The position numbers and the translations under genes were made by a program. Shown one piece after another: positions 17,096-24,167 of a stretch of DNA of 42,999 bases (the stretch's first letter is position 1; each line of letters starts with the position of its first letter). The DNA lies in the NCBI GenBank assembly GCA_003156805.1, contig PMHV01000039.1:101756-144754 (forward strand), in the 5' to 3' direction. This DNA comes from Acidobacteriaceae bacterium. Lineage in GTDB: Bacteria > Acidobacteriota > Terriglobia > Terriglobales > Acidobacteriaceae. The notes below the pieces were generated by a model. That model did no database searches, was not told the DNA's origin, and saw only the letters and a program-made list of their open reading frames with translations.

Positions 17096-18766
17096 ATGAC
17101 ACAATCGATGCGTTCGTCTGTCGGTTCATCCCTGCTAATCGTATTCTCTATGCTGTGCTGCTTCGTGACGCTGCGTGCCGCAGACACGAACTTTCACAAC
17201 GCTCCGGAGTCTGCCAGGGAGACGAAGAATCCGTACGAAGGTCAGAAAGCGGCGGCGCTGGCGGGGAAAACTCTCTATGCGCGCAATTGCCTCTCTTGCC
17301 ACGGCAAGGCGGGACAAGGCGTGGGCAATGTTCCTTCGCTGGTGGATGGGAAAATCGAGTCGGTCACGTCTGGCGAAGTGTTTTGGTTCGTCTCCAAAGG
17401 CGATAAGAAAGATGGAATGCCTTCGTGGGCGTTCTTGCCAGCGCAACAGCGATGGCAGGTCGTCACTTTTGTGAAGTCACTGGGTTTGTCGCAGACTTCG
17501 CAGGACGCGAATACGCCGGCGCCACCCGACATGAGTACGGCGAAGTTGAAAGCGCCGGCCCCGAGACCACCGTTTACCGATTTTCGCTATGAGAATCCGG
17601 GTACTAAGCGCAAGATCACGGTGAGGGATCTTCCACAGCCGTACGCAACCCGTTCCGCCGAAAATAGTCCGGAATTGGTGGCGCGGCCAAGTAATATTTG
17701 GCCCGCGGCTCCCGCGGGTTTCAAGGTGGAGTTGTATGCGGCGGATTTCGACGAGCCGCGCTTGCTGCGCACGGCTCCCAACGGCGACATTTTCTTGGCC
17801 GAAAGCGGTGCGGGCCGCATCCGCGTCTTTCGCGGCATGACCGGTGATGGCAAACCGGAAGAGGCGTCGATTTTTGCCAGCGGGTTGAAGCGTCCATATG
17901 GCTTGGCGTTTTATCCGCCCGGGCCTGATCCCCAGTGGCTGTACGTAGGCAATACGGATGAAGTCGTACGGATTCCGTACCACAGTGGAGATTTGAAGGC
18001 CAGCGGTTTGCCCCAGCACATCGCCAGCCTGCCGGCGGGGGGAGGACACTGGACGCGATCGGTAGAGTTCTCTGCCGATGGCAAGAAAATGTTTGTCGCT
18101 GTCGGCTCGGCGTCAAACGATGACGATACCGATAACAATTCGGCGGAAAAAGATCGCGCCGACATTCTGAGTTGCGACCCGAGCGCGTGCGAATTGCATG
18201 TGTACGCCTACGGAATTCGCAATGCGGGAGGCGGACTTGGCATCAACCCGCAGACCGGTGAGCTATGGTGCTCGGTTAACGAGCGCGACGCTCTGGGTGA
18301 CAATCTCGTGCCCGACTACATCACCCATGTGCAGGAGGGCGGATTTTACGGCTGGCCCTGGTGGTATATCGGTGCCCACCAGGATCCGCGGCAGAAAGGC
18401 AAGCATCCGGAACTGAAAGACAAAGTAATTGTGCCCGACGTTTTGTTGCAGCCGCACAACGCATCTCTGGAATTCACTTTCTATGGCGGCAAGCAATTTC
18501 CCGCCGACTACAAGGGAGACATGTTTGCGTCGCAACATGGCTCATGGAACAAGACTGTGCGCGCGGGATATGAGGTGATTCGCGTGCCGCTGCATCAGAG
18601 CGGGCACGCCAGCGGAGAGTACGAAGACTTCCTCACCGGTTTTGTTCTGCCCGACGGCAACGTCTGGGGACGGCCGGTCGGCGTCACGGTCGCTCCCGAC
18701 GGCTCGCTGCTGGTCAGCGACGACGGATCGAATTCCATCTGGAGAGTCAGCTACAAAGGGAAGTGA
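17096..18766 (+). CDS. Exported cytochrome c fused to a PQQ-type sugar dehydrogenase beta-propeller
   Basis: The protein has 556 residues from ATG 17096, chosen for its strong ribosome site (AGGAAGG, 17088-17094) and the signal peptide that follows (MTQSMRSS, hydrophobic core, LRAADT); a GTG frame start at 17027 is weaker. A monohaem cytochrome c domain comes first, with CLSCH near residue 71 and a distal PSW.FLP methionine/loop region. From about residue 180 comes a sorbosone/glucose dehydrogenase-like propeller with AESGAGRIRVFRG, LKRPYGLAFYPPG, AYGIRNAGGGLGINPQTGELWCSVNERD, and GRPVGVTVAPDGSLLVSDDG near the end. The pair would oxidise a sugar or alcohol in the periplasm and pass electrons to the haem. 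It faces a cytochrome maturation operon. Substrate unknown. Confidence 0.88.
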   Translation: MTQSMRSSVGSSLLIVFSMLCCFVTLRAADTNFHNAPESARETKNPYEGQKAAALAGKTLYARNCLSCHGKAGQGVGNVPSLVDGKIESVTSGEVFWFVSKGDKKDGMPSWAFLPAQQRWQVVTFVKSLGLSQTSQDANTPAPPDMSTAKLKAPAPRPPFTDFRYENPGTKRKITVRDLPQPYATRSAENSPELVARPSNIWPAAPAGFKVELYAADFDEPRLLRTAPNGDIFLAESGAGRIRVFRGMTGDGKPEEASIFASGLKRPYGLAFYPPGPDPQWLYVGNTDEVVRIPYHSGDLKASGLPQHIASLPAGGGHWTRSVEFSADGKKMFVAVGSASNDDDTDNNSAEKDRADILSCDPSACELHVYAYGIRNAGGGLGINPQTGELWCSVNERDALGDNLVPDYITHVQEGGFYGWPWWYIGAHQDPRQKGKHPELKDKVIVPDVLLQPHNASLEFTFYGGKQFPADYKGDMFASQHGSWNKTVRAGYEVIRVPLHQSGHASGEYEDFLTGFVLPDGNVWGRPVGVTVAPDGSLLVSDDGSNSIWRVSYKGK

Positions 18767-18856
18767 GATTCAGAATGTGATTCTTCCAGCATGGGAAGCT
18801 GCGTTCTTCCCATTCGTGCTTATGCTTTCGCCCATGACCTGTCCAGCTAAGGCCGC

Positions 18857-20206
18857 TCACGCCTTTTGCGCCTCGCGTTTCAGGGCGCGCTCGAGGGTTT
18901 GGTCGAGCGCGGCCTTTGCCTTCTCGTACTCTGGTTGCGAGATGTCGCCGCGTTGGCGTTCGACTTCGAGTTCGAAGAGTTCTTCTTTTAATCCCTCGAG
19001 CAGCATGGACGAAGAACGCCGTAGACTCGGCGGTGTTCCGCGGGCCGCAGTCTCGCCGGCTGGGGAAGCTTCGCCGAGACCGTGGTCCGCGTCGAGATCG
19101 TCGATGGTGAAGGCTCTCGATCGAATGGCGCGATTGGCGGCTTGTTGGCGCGAAGCTACGAAAATCGCGCCGACGATCAGCAGCACTGCGAAGCCTCCCA
19201 GAATCTGCCAACGATATTTCTGCAGAGGATCGGGGGCATCGATGGGCGGGCCGAGTCCGCCGCCGGGACGACTGTTGGACTGCGCTGCTTCGGCGCCCGG
19301 GTTCGAAGCTTGGTTCGAGCCCTCCGGGCTTCCTTCGGCGCCCCCGCCGCCGGCGGTTTGAAAAACTCCTGCACCCGAAATCTTGAAGGCCAATGCCTGC
19401 CCGGTTTTCGTGGAGGAAGCGACTTGCACGGTCGCATCGGGCTGGTTGGGATCGTTCATCACCTGATAGCCGGTGCCGGGCGCGGCGGAGAATACCATTC
19501 CTTTAGGCAACATTGCCACGAAGTGCTGCAGCGGATAGATCGTCTTCGGATCGATGTTGGCAATGCCGGTGTAGGGAATCTGGTAGGCGACCTCGAACTG
19601 CGTCATTCCCGGGCGCAGCGGAAAAGTAAACGAGTAGCGATTTTTCTCGCCTTCCTGCACGGGCATCGATTTCAACGAATTGCCGCCCTGGGTGGTGGCG
19701 CTGCCTTCCACTATTTGCGCGCCCTCGGGAGCGTAGAACTCCAGGCTGCGGTCGTTCATCTGCGTGCGCGGCGGATTGGACGCGTTTTGCACCGCGAAGC
19801 CGCGCACAATTTCCAATTGGCCCTGTTCCACCTGGAAGCGCATGACGTCGGCGACCACGCTAATGCCCTCAACTCTCTTGGCGGCATCATAGACTTCGAT
19901 TTCGACCGACGTGGTGCCCGGGGGCGCCATGCGATGGTAGGTGACTTCCTGATGGATGGCGCGCACCAGGTGCGGGGACTGCGCACCGTCCAAGGTGAAA
20001 CTGAAATTGCCCTTGGCGTCGGTCTTGGTGCGTCCGGCTTCTTCCATGCCTTCGCCCAACTTGAGCAATACCACCTCGTCCCCGGCAGCGGGCTTGCCCG
20101 TGGTGCCATTCCTCACGGTGCCGGTAAGTGTTTGGGCGGCAAAGGTGAAGGAAGAAAGCACCAGAATCGCGAGCAGAGACTCCAGTGTGAAGTTGCGGGC
20201 TCTCAA
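18857..20206 (-). CDS. Exported Ig-like membrane protein of the cytochrome maturation operon
   Basis: The protein has 449 residues from TTG 20206, which overlaps the previous stop by 4 bp. It has a signal peptide (residues 1-24, FTFAAQ), then a carboxypeptidase-regulatory-like/Ig domain (TLTGTVRNGTTGKPAAGDEVVLL...GNFSFTLDGA, about 25-100). A second beta-rich domain (about 110-270) includes SLEFYAPEGAQIV and RYSFTFPLRPGMTQFEVAYQIPY. A Gly/Pro/Ser linker leads to a membrane helix (about 333-351) and a cytoplasmic tail with a SHOCT-like helix (ELEVERQRGDISQPEYEKAKAALDQTLERAL). I do not recognise a named family. Its operon position says it acts with CcmF/CcmH, perhaps holding apocytochrome or partner proteins outside the membrane; this is inference. 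Confidence 0.85.
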   Translation of the reverse strand: MRARNFTLESLLAILVLSSFTFAAQTLTGTVRNGTTGKPAAGDEVVLLKLGEGMEEAGRTKTDAKGNFSFTLDGAQSPHLVRAIHQEVTYHRMAPPGTTSVEIEVYDAAKRVEGISVVADVMRFQVEQGQLEIVRGFAVQNASNPPRTQMNDRSLEFYAPEGAQIVEGSATTQGGNSLKSMPVQEGEKNRYSFTFPLRPGMTQFEVAYQIPYTGIANIDPKTIYPLQHFVAMLPKGMVFSAAPGTGYQVMNDPNQPDATVQVASSTKTGQALAFKISGAGVFQTAGGGGAEGSPEGSNQASNPGAEAAQSNSRPGGGLGPPIDAPDPLQKYRWQILGGFAVLLIVGAIFVASRQQAANRAIRSRAFTIDDLDADHGLGEASPAGETAARGTPPSLRRSSSMLLEGLKEELFELEVERQRGDISQPEYEKAKAALDQTLERALKREAQKA

Positions 20207-20499
20207 ACTTTGGCCCTCCGGGATTGCGCTGGGGCGGCAGACTCCAGGCGCGCGATTTCCGCCAGAATGGTAGCGGCTTCGTCCTGCAGCGAAGACTTCA
20301 GCGACTGATAATCGGCCTCCGGCAGCTTGCCGGCCTTGTATTCGAAGTTGAGGTCGCGCAGATTTTCGTACACAGCTTCCTTGCGCTCACGCAAATAGGA
20401 GGCGCGCGTGTTCTTCGGTCCGAGAAAGAGTTTGCCGGGCAGATAGAAAACGTAAACCAGGGCTGCGACGGTTGCCGCGGCACAAATAGCGAAGTTCAT
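20203..20499 (-). CDS. Short membrane protein, CcmI-like N-terminal segment
   Basis: The protein has 98 residues from ATG 20499, which overlaps the ccmH stop by 4 bp; a longer frame to 20664 lies inside ccmH and is not used. One membrane helix (about 2-20, NFAICAAATVAALVYVFYLPGK) is followed by a charged helical domain: LRERKEAVYENLRDLNFEYKAGKLPEADYQSLKSSLQDEAATILAEIARLE. That pattern (L..RK...YENLRDL.FE...GK(L)..DY..L...L..EAA..L) matches the N-terminal part of CcmI/CycH-like proteins, without the TPR region. In the maturation pathway CcmI binds apocytochrome and hands it to CcmF/H. It is likely a structural partner in the complex. Confidence 0.8.
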   Translation of the reverse strand: MNFAICAAATVAALVYVFYLPGKLFLGPKNTRASYLRERKEAVYENLRDLNFEYKAGKLPEADYQSLKSSLQDEAATILAEIARLESAAPAQSRRAKV

Positions 20500-20984
20500 A
20501 ACTCGGTCTCCTTGCGGGCCTGGTCGCGGAACTGCGCGAGTTCTGCGCCGCGAATGGGGCGAAGGCCATCGGCCAGCGCGGGAGCGGGACGGTTCTTCCA
20601 CGAGCGGACTACCCGAACCACCAGACCAAATCCGAGGATCAGCGCCGCAAAGGGCATGATCCACGCGGTGCGGTTGAAGCCGGTAGTGGTGGGCGCGGCC
20701 AGCACGGTGGGGCCGTATTTTTGCACGAACGATTGTTCAACCAGGCTGTCGCTGTCGCCCCGGCTCACGGCGGCCATCAATTCGTTGCGCATCCCGTCGG
20801 AATCCGGGCAGCCGACGTGGTTGCACTCGAGCAGAATCTCTTTGCAGCTGCAGATGCACATCATCCGGTGGCCGATTTCGCCGAAGCGCGCAGCCGGATC
20901 GCCAGCGCCGAGAAAGGCGAAGACTGCAGCCAAGAGCAGGATGCAATGCAAAGCGCGCCGGATTGTGGCCTTCGGATTCGTCAT
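20496..20984 (-). CDS. ccmH: CcmH/NrfF-family cytochrome c maturation protein with atypical cysteines
   Basis: The protein has 162 residues. An N-terminal signal/anchor (about 10-27) is followed by a small cysteine-rich periplasmic domain, a membrane helix (about 107-126) and a short cytoplasmic tail. CcmH family members normally carry LRCxxC to reduce apocytochrome disulfides. Here the equivalent stretch is MMCICSCKEILLECNHVGC, giving C43, C45, C47, C54 and C59, a CxCxC arrangement with no CxxC. The rest (GMRNELMAAVSRGDSDSLVEQSFVQKYGPTVLAAP) matches the family (QKYG..VL..P). It lies 27 bp after ccmF and overlaps the next gene by 4 bp. The thiol chemistry may differ from that of E. coli CcmH. 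Confidence 0.9.
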   Translation of the reverse strand: MTNPKATIRRALHCILLLAAVFAFLGAGDPAARFGEIGHRMMCICSCKEILLECNHVGCPDSDGMRNELMAAVSRGDSDSLVEQSFVQKYGPTVLAAPTTTGFNRTAWIMPFAALILGFGLVVRVVRSWKNRPAPALADGLRPIRGAELAQFRDQARKETEL

Positions 20985-21011
20985 GCTGTTCGATTCATTC
21001 AGAGAATCACT

Positions 21012-23060
21012 TTAGTCGCCAGCTCCCACAGGAGCAGCCGTCTCCACCAACTTGGGGGCGGCAACGCGCACCGGAGCTGGCGCGTTCGGGACCAGCGCGA
21101 GAATCGTCCCCGCGAGGATGATCCACACTCCCATCCATATCCACATCACCAAAGGATTCAGGTGAGCCTTGAGGATGGGATGACCGTTATCCTGGTTCAA
21201 CCCTTCATAGACAAGATAAAGATCCTCGTTGAGGGTGGAGCGGATATACGGCATGGTCGATGTCTGCTGGCTGGCATGGTAGAAGCGGCGCTCGGGTGTG
21301 AGCGTATCGATTTGCTTGCCGCCTTTGTAGACGTCGAGGATGGCCCATTGGCTGCTGTAATTCGGATTCTCTTCATCGGTATAAGAGCGGCAGATGAGCG
21401 TGTAGCTGCCGATCGTCATCTTGTCGCCGTATCCCATCTCCTGCTCTTTGTCCTGATTGAAAGCGGCGCCGGCGAAGCCGATGATGACCACGACGACCCC
21501 GAAGTGCACGATGTAGCCACCGTAGCGGCGGGTATTGCGGTGCGTCAACTGCACCATGGAGGCGAACATACCCTGCCCGGTATGCTTGGCGATGACGCGG
21601 CCGCCGCGATAAAACTCGCTGGCCACGGTGAAGGTGACCAGCGTACACAGGCCGACCGCCATCAAGGAATAGAAGTACGAAATGTCTTTCCACGGCTTGA
21701 GGCCGAATACCGAGCCCCAACTCTGGGGCGTGATCACCAGGAAGATGGCGACCGCGACGGCGCCGACGGCCGGCCAGAAGAAGTTGCGCTTAAGGCTCTC
21801 GAAGGAAGTTTTGCGCCACGCCAGCAGCGGGCCGAGGGCGGTGAGCAACAACAACAGCAGCGCCACTGGGATGGCCACGCGGTTATAAAATGGCCCTCCC
21901 ACGGTCACTTGATTGCCCTGCACCAGTTCCGAGATTTTCGGGAACCACGTTCCCCACAGCACGGTGAAACAAAGCAAAACGAAAAGCAGATTATTGAAGA
22001 GGAAGCTCGACTCGCGCGAGATCAGCGACTCGAGCTTGTGCTCGCCGCGCAGGTGCGATTTGTTCTTCAAAAAGAAAAACAAAAATACCGCGAAGCTGAT
22101 GCCGAGAAACCACGCGAACCATCCGCCGATGGAGGACTGCGCGAAGGCGTGTACGGAACTGATAATTCCGCTGCGCGTCAGAAACGTCCCGAGGATCGCG
22201 AGCCAGAACGTGGCGAAAACCAGCCACATGTTCCAGACTTTCAACATGCCGCGTTTTTCCTGCATCATCACCGAGTGCAGGAAAGCTGTGCCGGTCAGCC
22301 ACGGCATAAGCGAAGCGTTTTCCACCGGATCCCATCCCCAATAGCCTCCCCAGCCCAGCACGGAATACGCCCAGTGCGCGCCAAGAAAGATGCCGCATGT
22401 GAGAAAGCCCCAGGTGACCATGGTCCAGCGGCGCGTGATGTGAATCCACTTTTCGCCGGGATACTTCATGATCAGCGCGCCCAGCGCGAAGGCGAAGGGC
22501 ACCGTGAAACCAACATAGCCCAGGTAGAGCATGGGCGGATGAATCACCATCTCGGGATACTGCAACAGGGGGTTCAGGCCGCTGCCATCGGCTGGAATCG
22601 AACCTTGCAGAAGGCCGAAAGGATTCGCGGCGAAATTTACCAGCAGCAGAAAGAAAACCTGCACGCCAGCCAGAACTACGGAAGCGTAAGCGAAGAGCCG
22701 CGGATCGGTTTTGTTGCGCAAACGCAACACGAATCCATAAGCGGCCAGCAGCAGCGACCAGAACAGCAGCGAGCCTTCCTGCCCGGACCACAGCACGGCA
22801 AATTTGTAAGGAGCCGACAGATCGCGGTTGCTGTGGTGGAAGATGTAGGCAATCGAGAAATCGTCGTGGAACGCAGCCGCGACAAGCACGACAGCGGCGA
22901 GCAGCACGGCGGCGAAAGTTACAATGCCGGCGCGGCGAGCGGTTTCGCCGAGGCGTTCATAACCTTGATCCTGGCCGATCAAAGCCACCAGGCCGGCGAG
23001 GAACGAATACACGCCCAAGGCCAGCGCGAGAAGCAATGCGAAACTACCGATTTGCGCCAT
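21012..23060 (-). CDS. ccmF: Cytochrome c haem lyase subunit CcmF
   Basis: The protein has 682 residues, in the usual CcmF size range, with about 15 hydrophobic segments. The haem-handling WWD region is intact: AHWAYSVLGWGGYWGWDPVENASLMPWLTGTAFLH (around residue 230-265). Other family signatures include YKFAVLWSGQEGSLLFWSLLLA, PPMLYLGYVGFTVPFAFALGAL and GTFLTRSGIISSVHAFA. A periplasmic domain lies near the C-terminus (about 500-640), then a final membrane helix. CcmF takes haem from CcmE and joins it to CXXCH apocytochromes. Upstream, ccmE and the ABCD transporter genes are not in this window. A GGGG-AGA-CCCC hairpin (23062-23072) covers the ribosome site region. Confidence 0.95.
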   Translation of the reverse strand: MAQIGSFALLLALALGVYSFLAGLVALIGQDQGYERLGETARRAGIVTFAAVLLAAVVLVAAAFHDDFSIAYIFHHSNRDLSAPYKFAVLWSGQEGSLLFWSLLLAAYGFVLRLRNKTDPRLFAYASVVLAGVQVFFLLLVNFAANPFGLLQGSIPADGSGLNPLLQYPEMVIHPPMLYLGYVGFTVPFAFALGALIMKYPGEKWIHITRRWTMVTWGFLTCGIFLGAHWAYSVLGWGGYWGWDPVENASLMPWLTGTAFLHSVMMQEKRGMLKVWNMWLVFATFWLAILGTFLTRSGIISSVHAFAQSSIGGWFAWFLGISFAVFLFFFLKNKSHLRGEHKLESLISRESSFLFNNLLFVLLCFTVLWGTWFPKISELVQGNQVTVGGPFYNRVAIPVALLLLLLTALGPLLAWRKTSFESLKRNFFWPAVGAVAVAIFLVITPQSWGSVFGLKPWKDISYFYSLMAVGLCTLVTFTVASEFYRGGRVIAKHTGQGMFASMVQLTHRNTRRYGGYIVHFGVVVVIIGFAGAAFNQDKEQEMGYGDKMTIGSYTLICRSYTDEENPNYSSQWAILDVYKGGKQIDTLTPERRFYHASQQTSTMPYIRSTLNEDLYLVYEGLNQDNGHPILKAHLNPLVMWIWMGVWIILAGTILALVPNAPAPVRVAAPKLVETAAPVGAGD

Positions 23061-23279
23061 TGGGGAGACCCCGCGTTATCTTTTCAGAAACCTGCGTGTG
23101 AGGCAAACCTCGTGCGGCCGAGTTGAAAGGCACATCCCGATGATGCCGGTTAAACATTCTACCGGAAGACAGGGCTGGGTAAGTTGCGGGCAGAAGAAAA
23201 ATACGAAATCCGAAAATGGCTAAGCCCGCGGGAATTTAAGTAAGCCCGTAGGAAATCGAGCACAAAAACCATTAGAAGC

Positions 23280-23309
23280 GGCAACCGGAGATCATCCGGC
23301 TGCCTTTTT
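23280..23309 (+). terminator. Intrinsic terminator on the + strand, no obvious upstream gene
   Basis: GGCA-A-CCGG (23280-23288), a 7-base loop AGATCAT, CCGG-C-TGCC (23296-23304) and then TTTTT. The stem has one A-C mismatch. The T-run is on the + strand only. The nearest genes on both sides are on the minus strand (ccmF starts at 23060, DUF2934 stops at 23328), so no annotated + transcript ends here. Confidence 0.65.
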
Positions 23310-23327
23310 GTGAGTATCCAGCCGCGG

Positions 23328-23639
23328 CTAGGCGCTGTGCTGGTGATAGCGCTGCAAGACTTCCCGTTCGGCTGCCAGCCAGTTGTCGGTTTCGCGCCCC
23401 GAGGAATATCCGCTCTGCTCGTAGAGTTCGTAGGCGCGGCTGCGGATCTCTTCTTCCAAGCTGATGGGAATCAGGTTGGCGCGCGCTTCCGTTTTTCTTA
23501 CTTCGAACTGTCTGGATTCCAGACGGGATTCGGGGGAAGCTTTCGCCGCCGCGACGGTTCTCGTTTCGGGCAGGGCTGCACTGCCGGCAGTTGCCTCCTT
23601 ACGATCGGTTTTGTTTCCGGAGAGAGTCTTCTTTGCCAT
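23328..23639 (-). CDS. DUF2934 domain protein
   Basis: The protein has 103 residues. The C-terminal part, EEIRSRAYELYEQSGYSSGRETDNWLAAEREVLQRY (about 63-98), is the DUF2934 signature (IR.RAYELYE..G...G.E.DWL.AE.E). The N-terminal half is basic and low complexity (MAKKTLSGNKTDRKEATAGSA), without a membrane segment. An AAGGAG ribosome site lies 9 bases before the ATG. DUF2934 proteins are common in Acidobacteriota and Proteobacteria; no function is established. Confidence 0.88.
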   Translation of the reverse strand: MAKKTLSGNKTDRKEATAGSAALPETRTVAAAKASPESRLESRQFEVRKTEARANLIPISLEEEIRSRAYELYEQSGYSSGRETDNWLAAEREVLQRYHQHSA

Positions 23640-23919
23640 GTCGCACGCTCCTTTATGCTTCTATAGATTGAGGAATGAATTGTAGTTTCCACGCACCGTA
23701 TACACGTCACCCGCCATAACCAAGAGACGCCAAAAAGTTCGGGCGGACACAATAATTATAGGCCGAACTGGTCTGTGGAAATGCAAGATTTGTTGGGCAA
23801 AAAAACGAATCGCAGAGATTGAAAGATGTGTGCTTTCCAGAAAGCGCCGAATGAGTTTCCGCGCGCGTTTCGACCCGGGAGTGCCACTCTGTCTTTGTTA
23901 TAATCAAGCCTCGCCCGGA
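23640..23919. other. Intergenic region upstream of tRNA-Glu
   Basis: This 280-bp region is AT-richer than its surroundings. Apart from the ribosome site of the DUF2934 gene and the -10 element before the tRNA, no further gene or structured RNA was recognised. Confidence 0.5.
23899..23904 (+). promoter_or_regulatory. -10 element of tRNA-Glu
   Basis: A perfect TATAAT ends 15 bases before the mature tRNA 5' end, leaving a leader of about 8-9 bases. No good -35 was found at the usual distance. Confidence 0.55.
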
Positions 23920-23994
23920 GGCGCTATCGTCTAGGGGTTAGGACGGAAGATTCTCAATCTTCAAACCCGGGTTCGATTCCCGGTAGCGCTACCA
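23920..23994 (+). tRNA. tRNA-Glu (anticodon CTC)
   Basis: The 75-base cloverleaf has acceptor GGCGCTA pairing with TAGCGCT (first pair G-U), a D-arm with AGGGGTTAGG, and an anticodon arm GAAGA-TTCTCAA-TCTTC with CTC at 23953-23955. The T-arm is CCGGG-TTCGATT-CCCGG, and the CCA end is encoded. CTC reads the GAG codon, so the tRNA carries glutamate. A TATAAT lies just upstream. Confidence 0.97.
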
Positions 23995-24167
23995 GTCTTC
24001 CTTTTCGGCTGGGCTTGCCTGCAACCGAAGGGAGCGGAGTTCCCGCGGTTCTCATGTGCGCCGATTCTCAGCCCATCTGGGGCGTCCCACCAACGTCAGT
24101 ACACGGCTCCCCCCAGACAGGGATGATCTTCCGAGGAGCTGGCGATCTCGGCGCGGTCGGGACGAGC

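Noticed and set aside
19082-20308. 408-residue + strand frame over the exported Ig-like gene
   Set aside because: The minus-strand gene has a signal peptide, domain pattern and operon overlaps; the + frame has none of these.
20721-23126. 801-residue open frame on the + strand across ccmF
   Set aside because: It is antisense to an excellent CcmF and rich in His/Arg/Gln/Glu typical of GC-rich shadow frames; no domain is recognisable.
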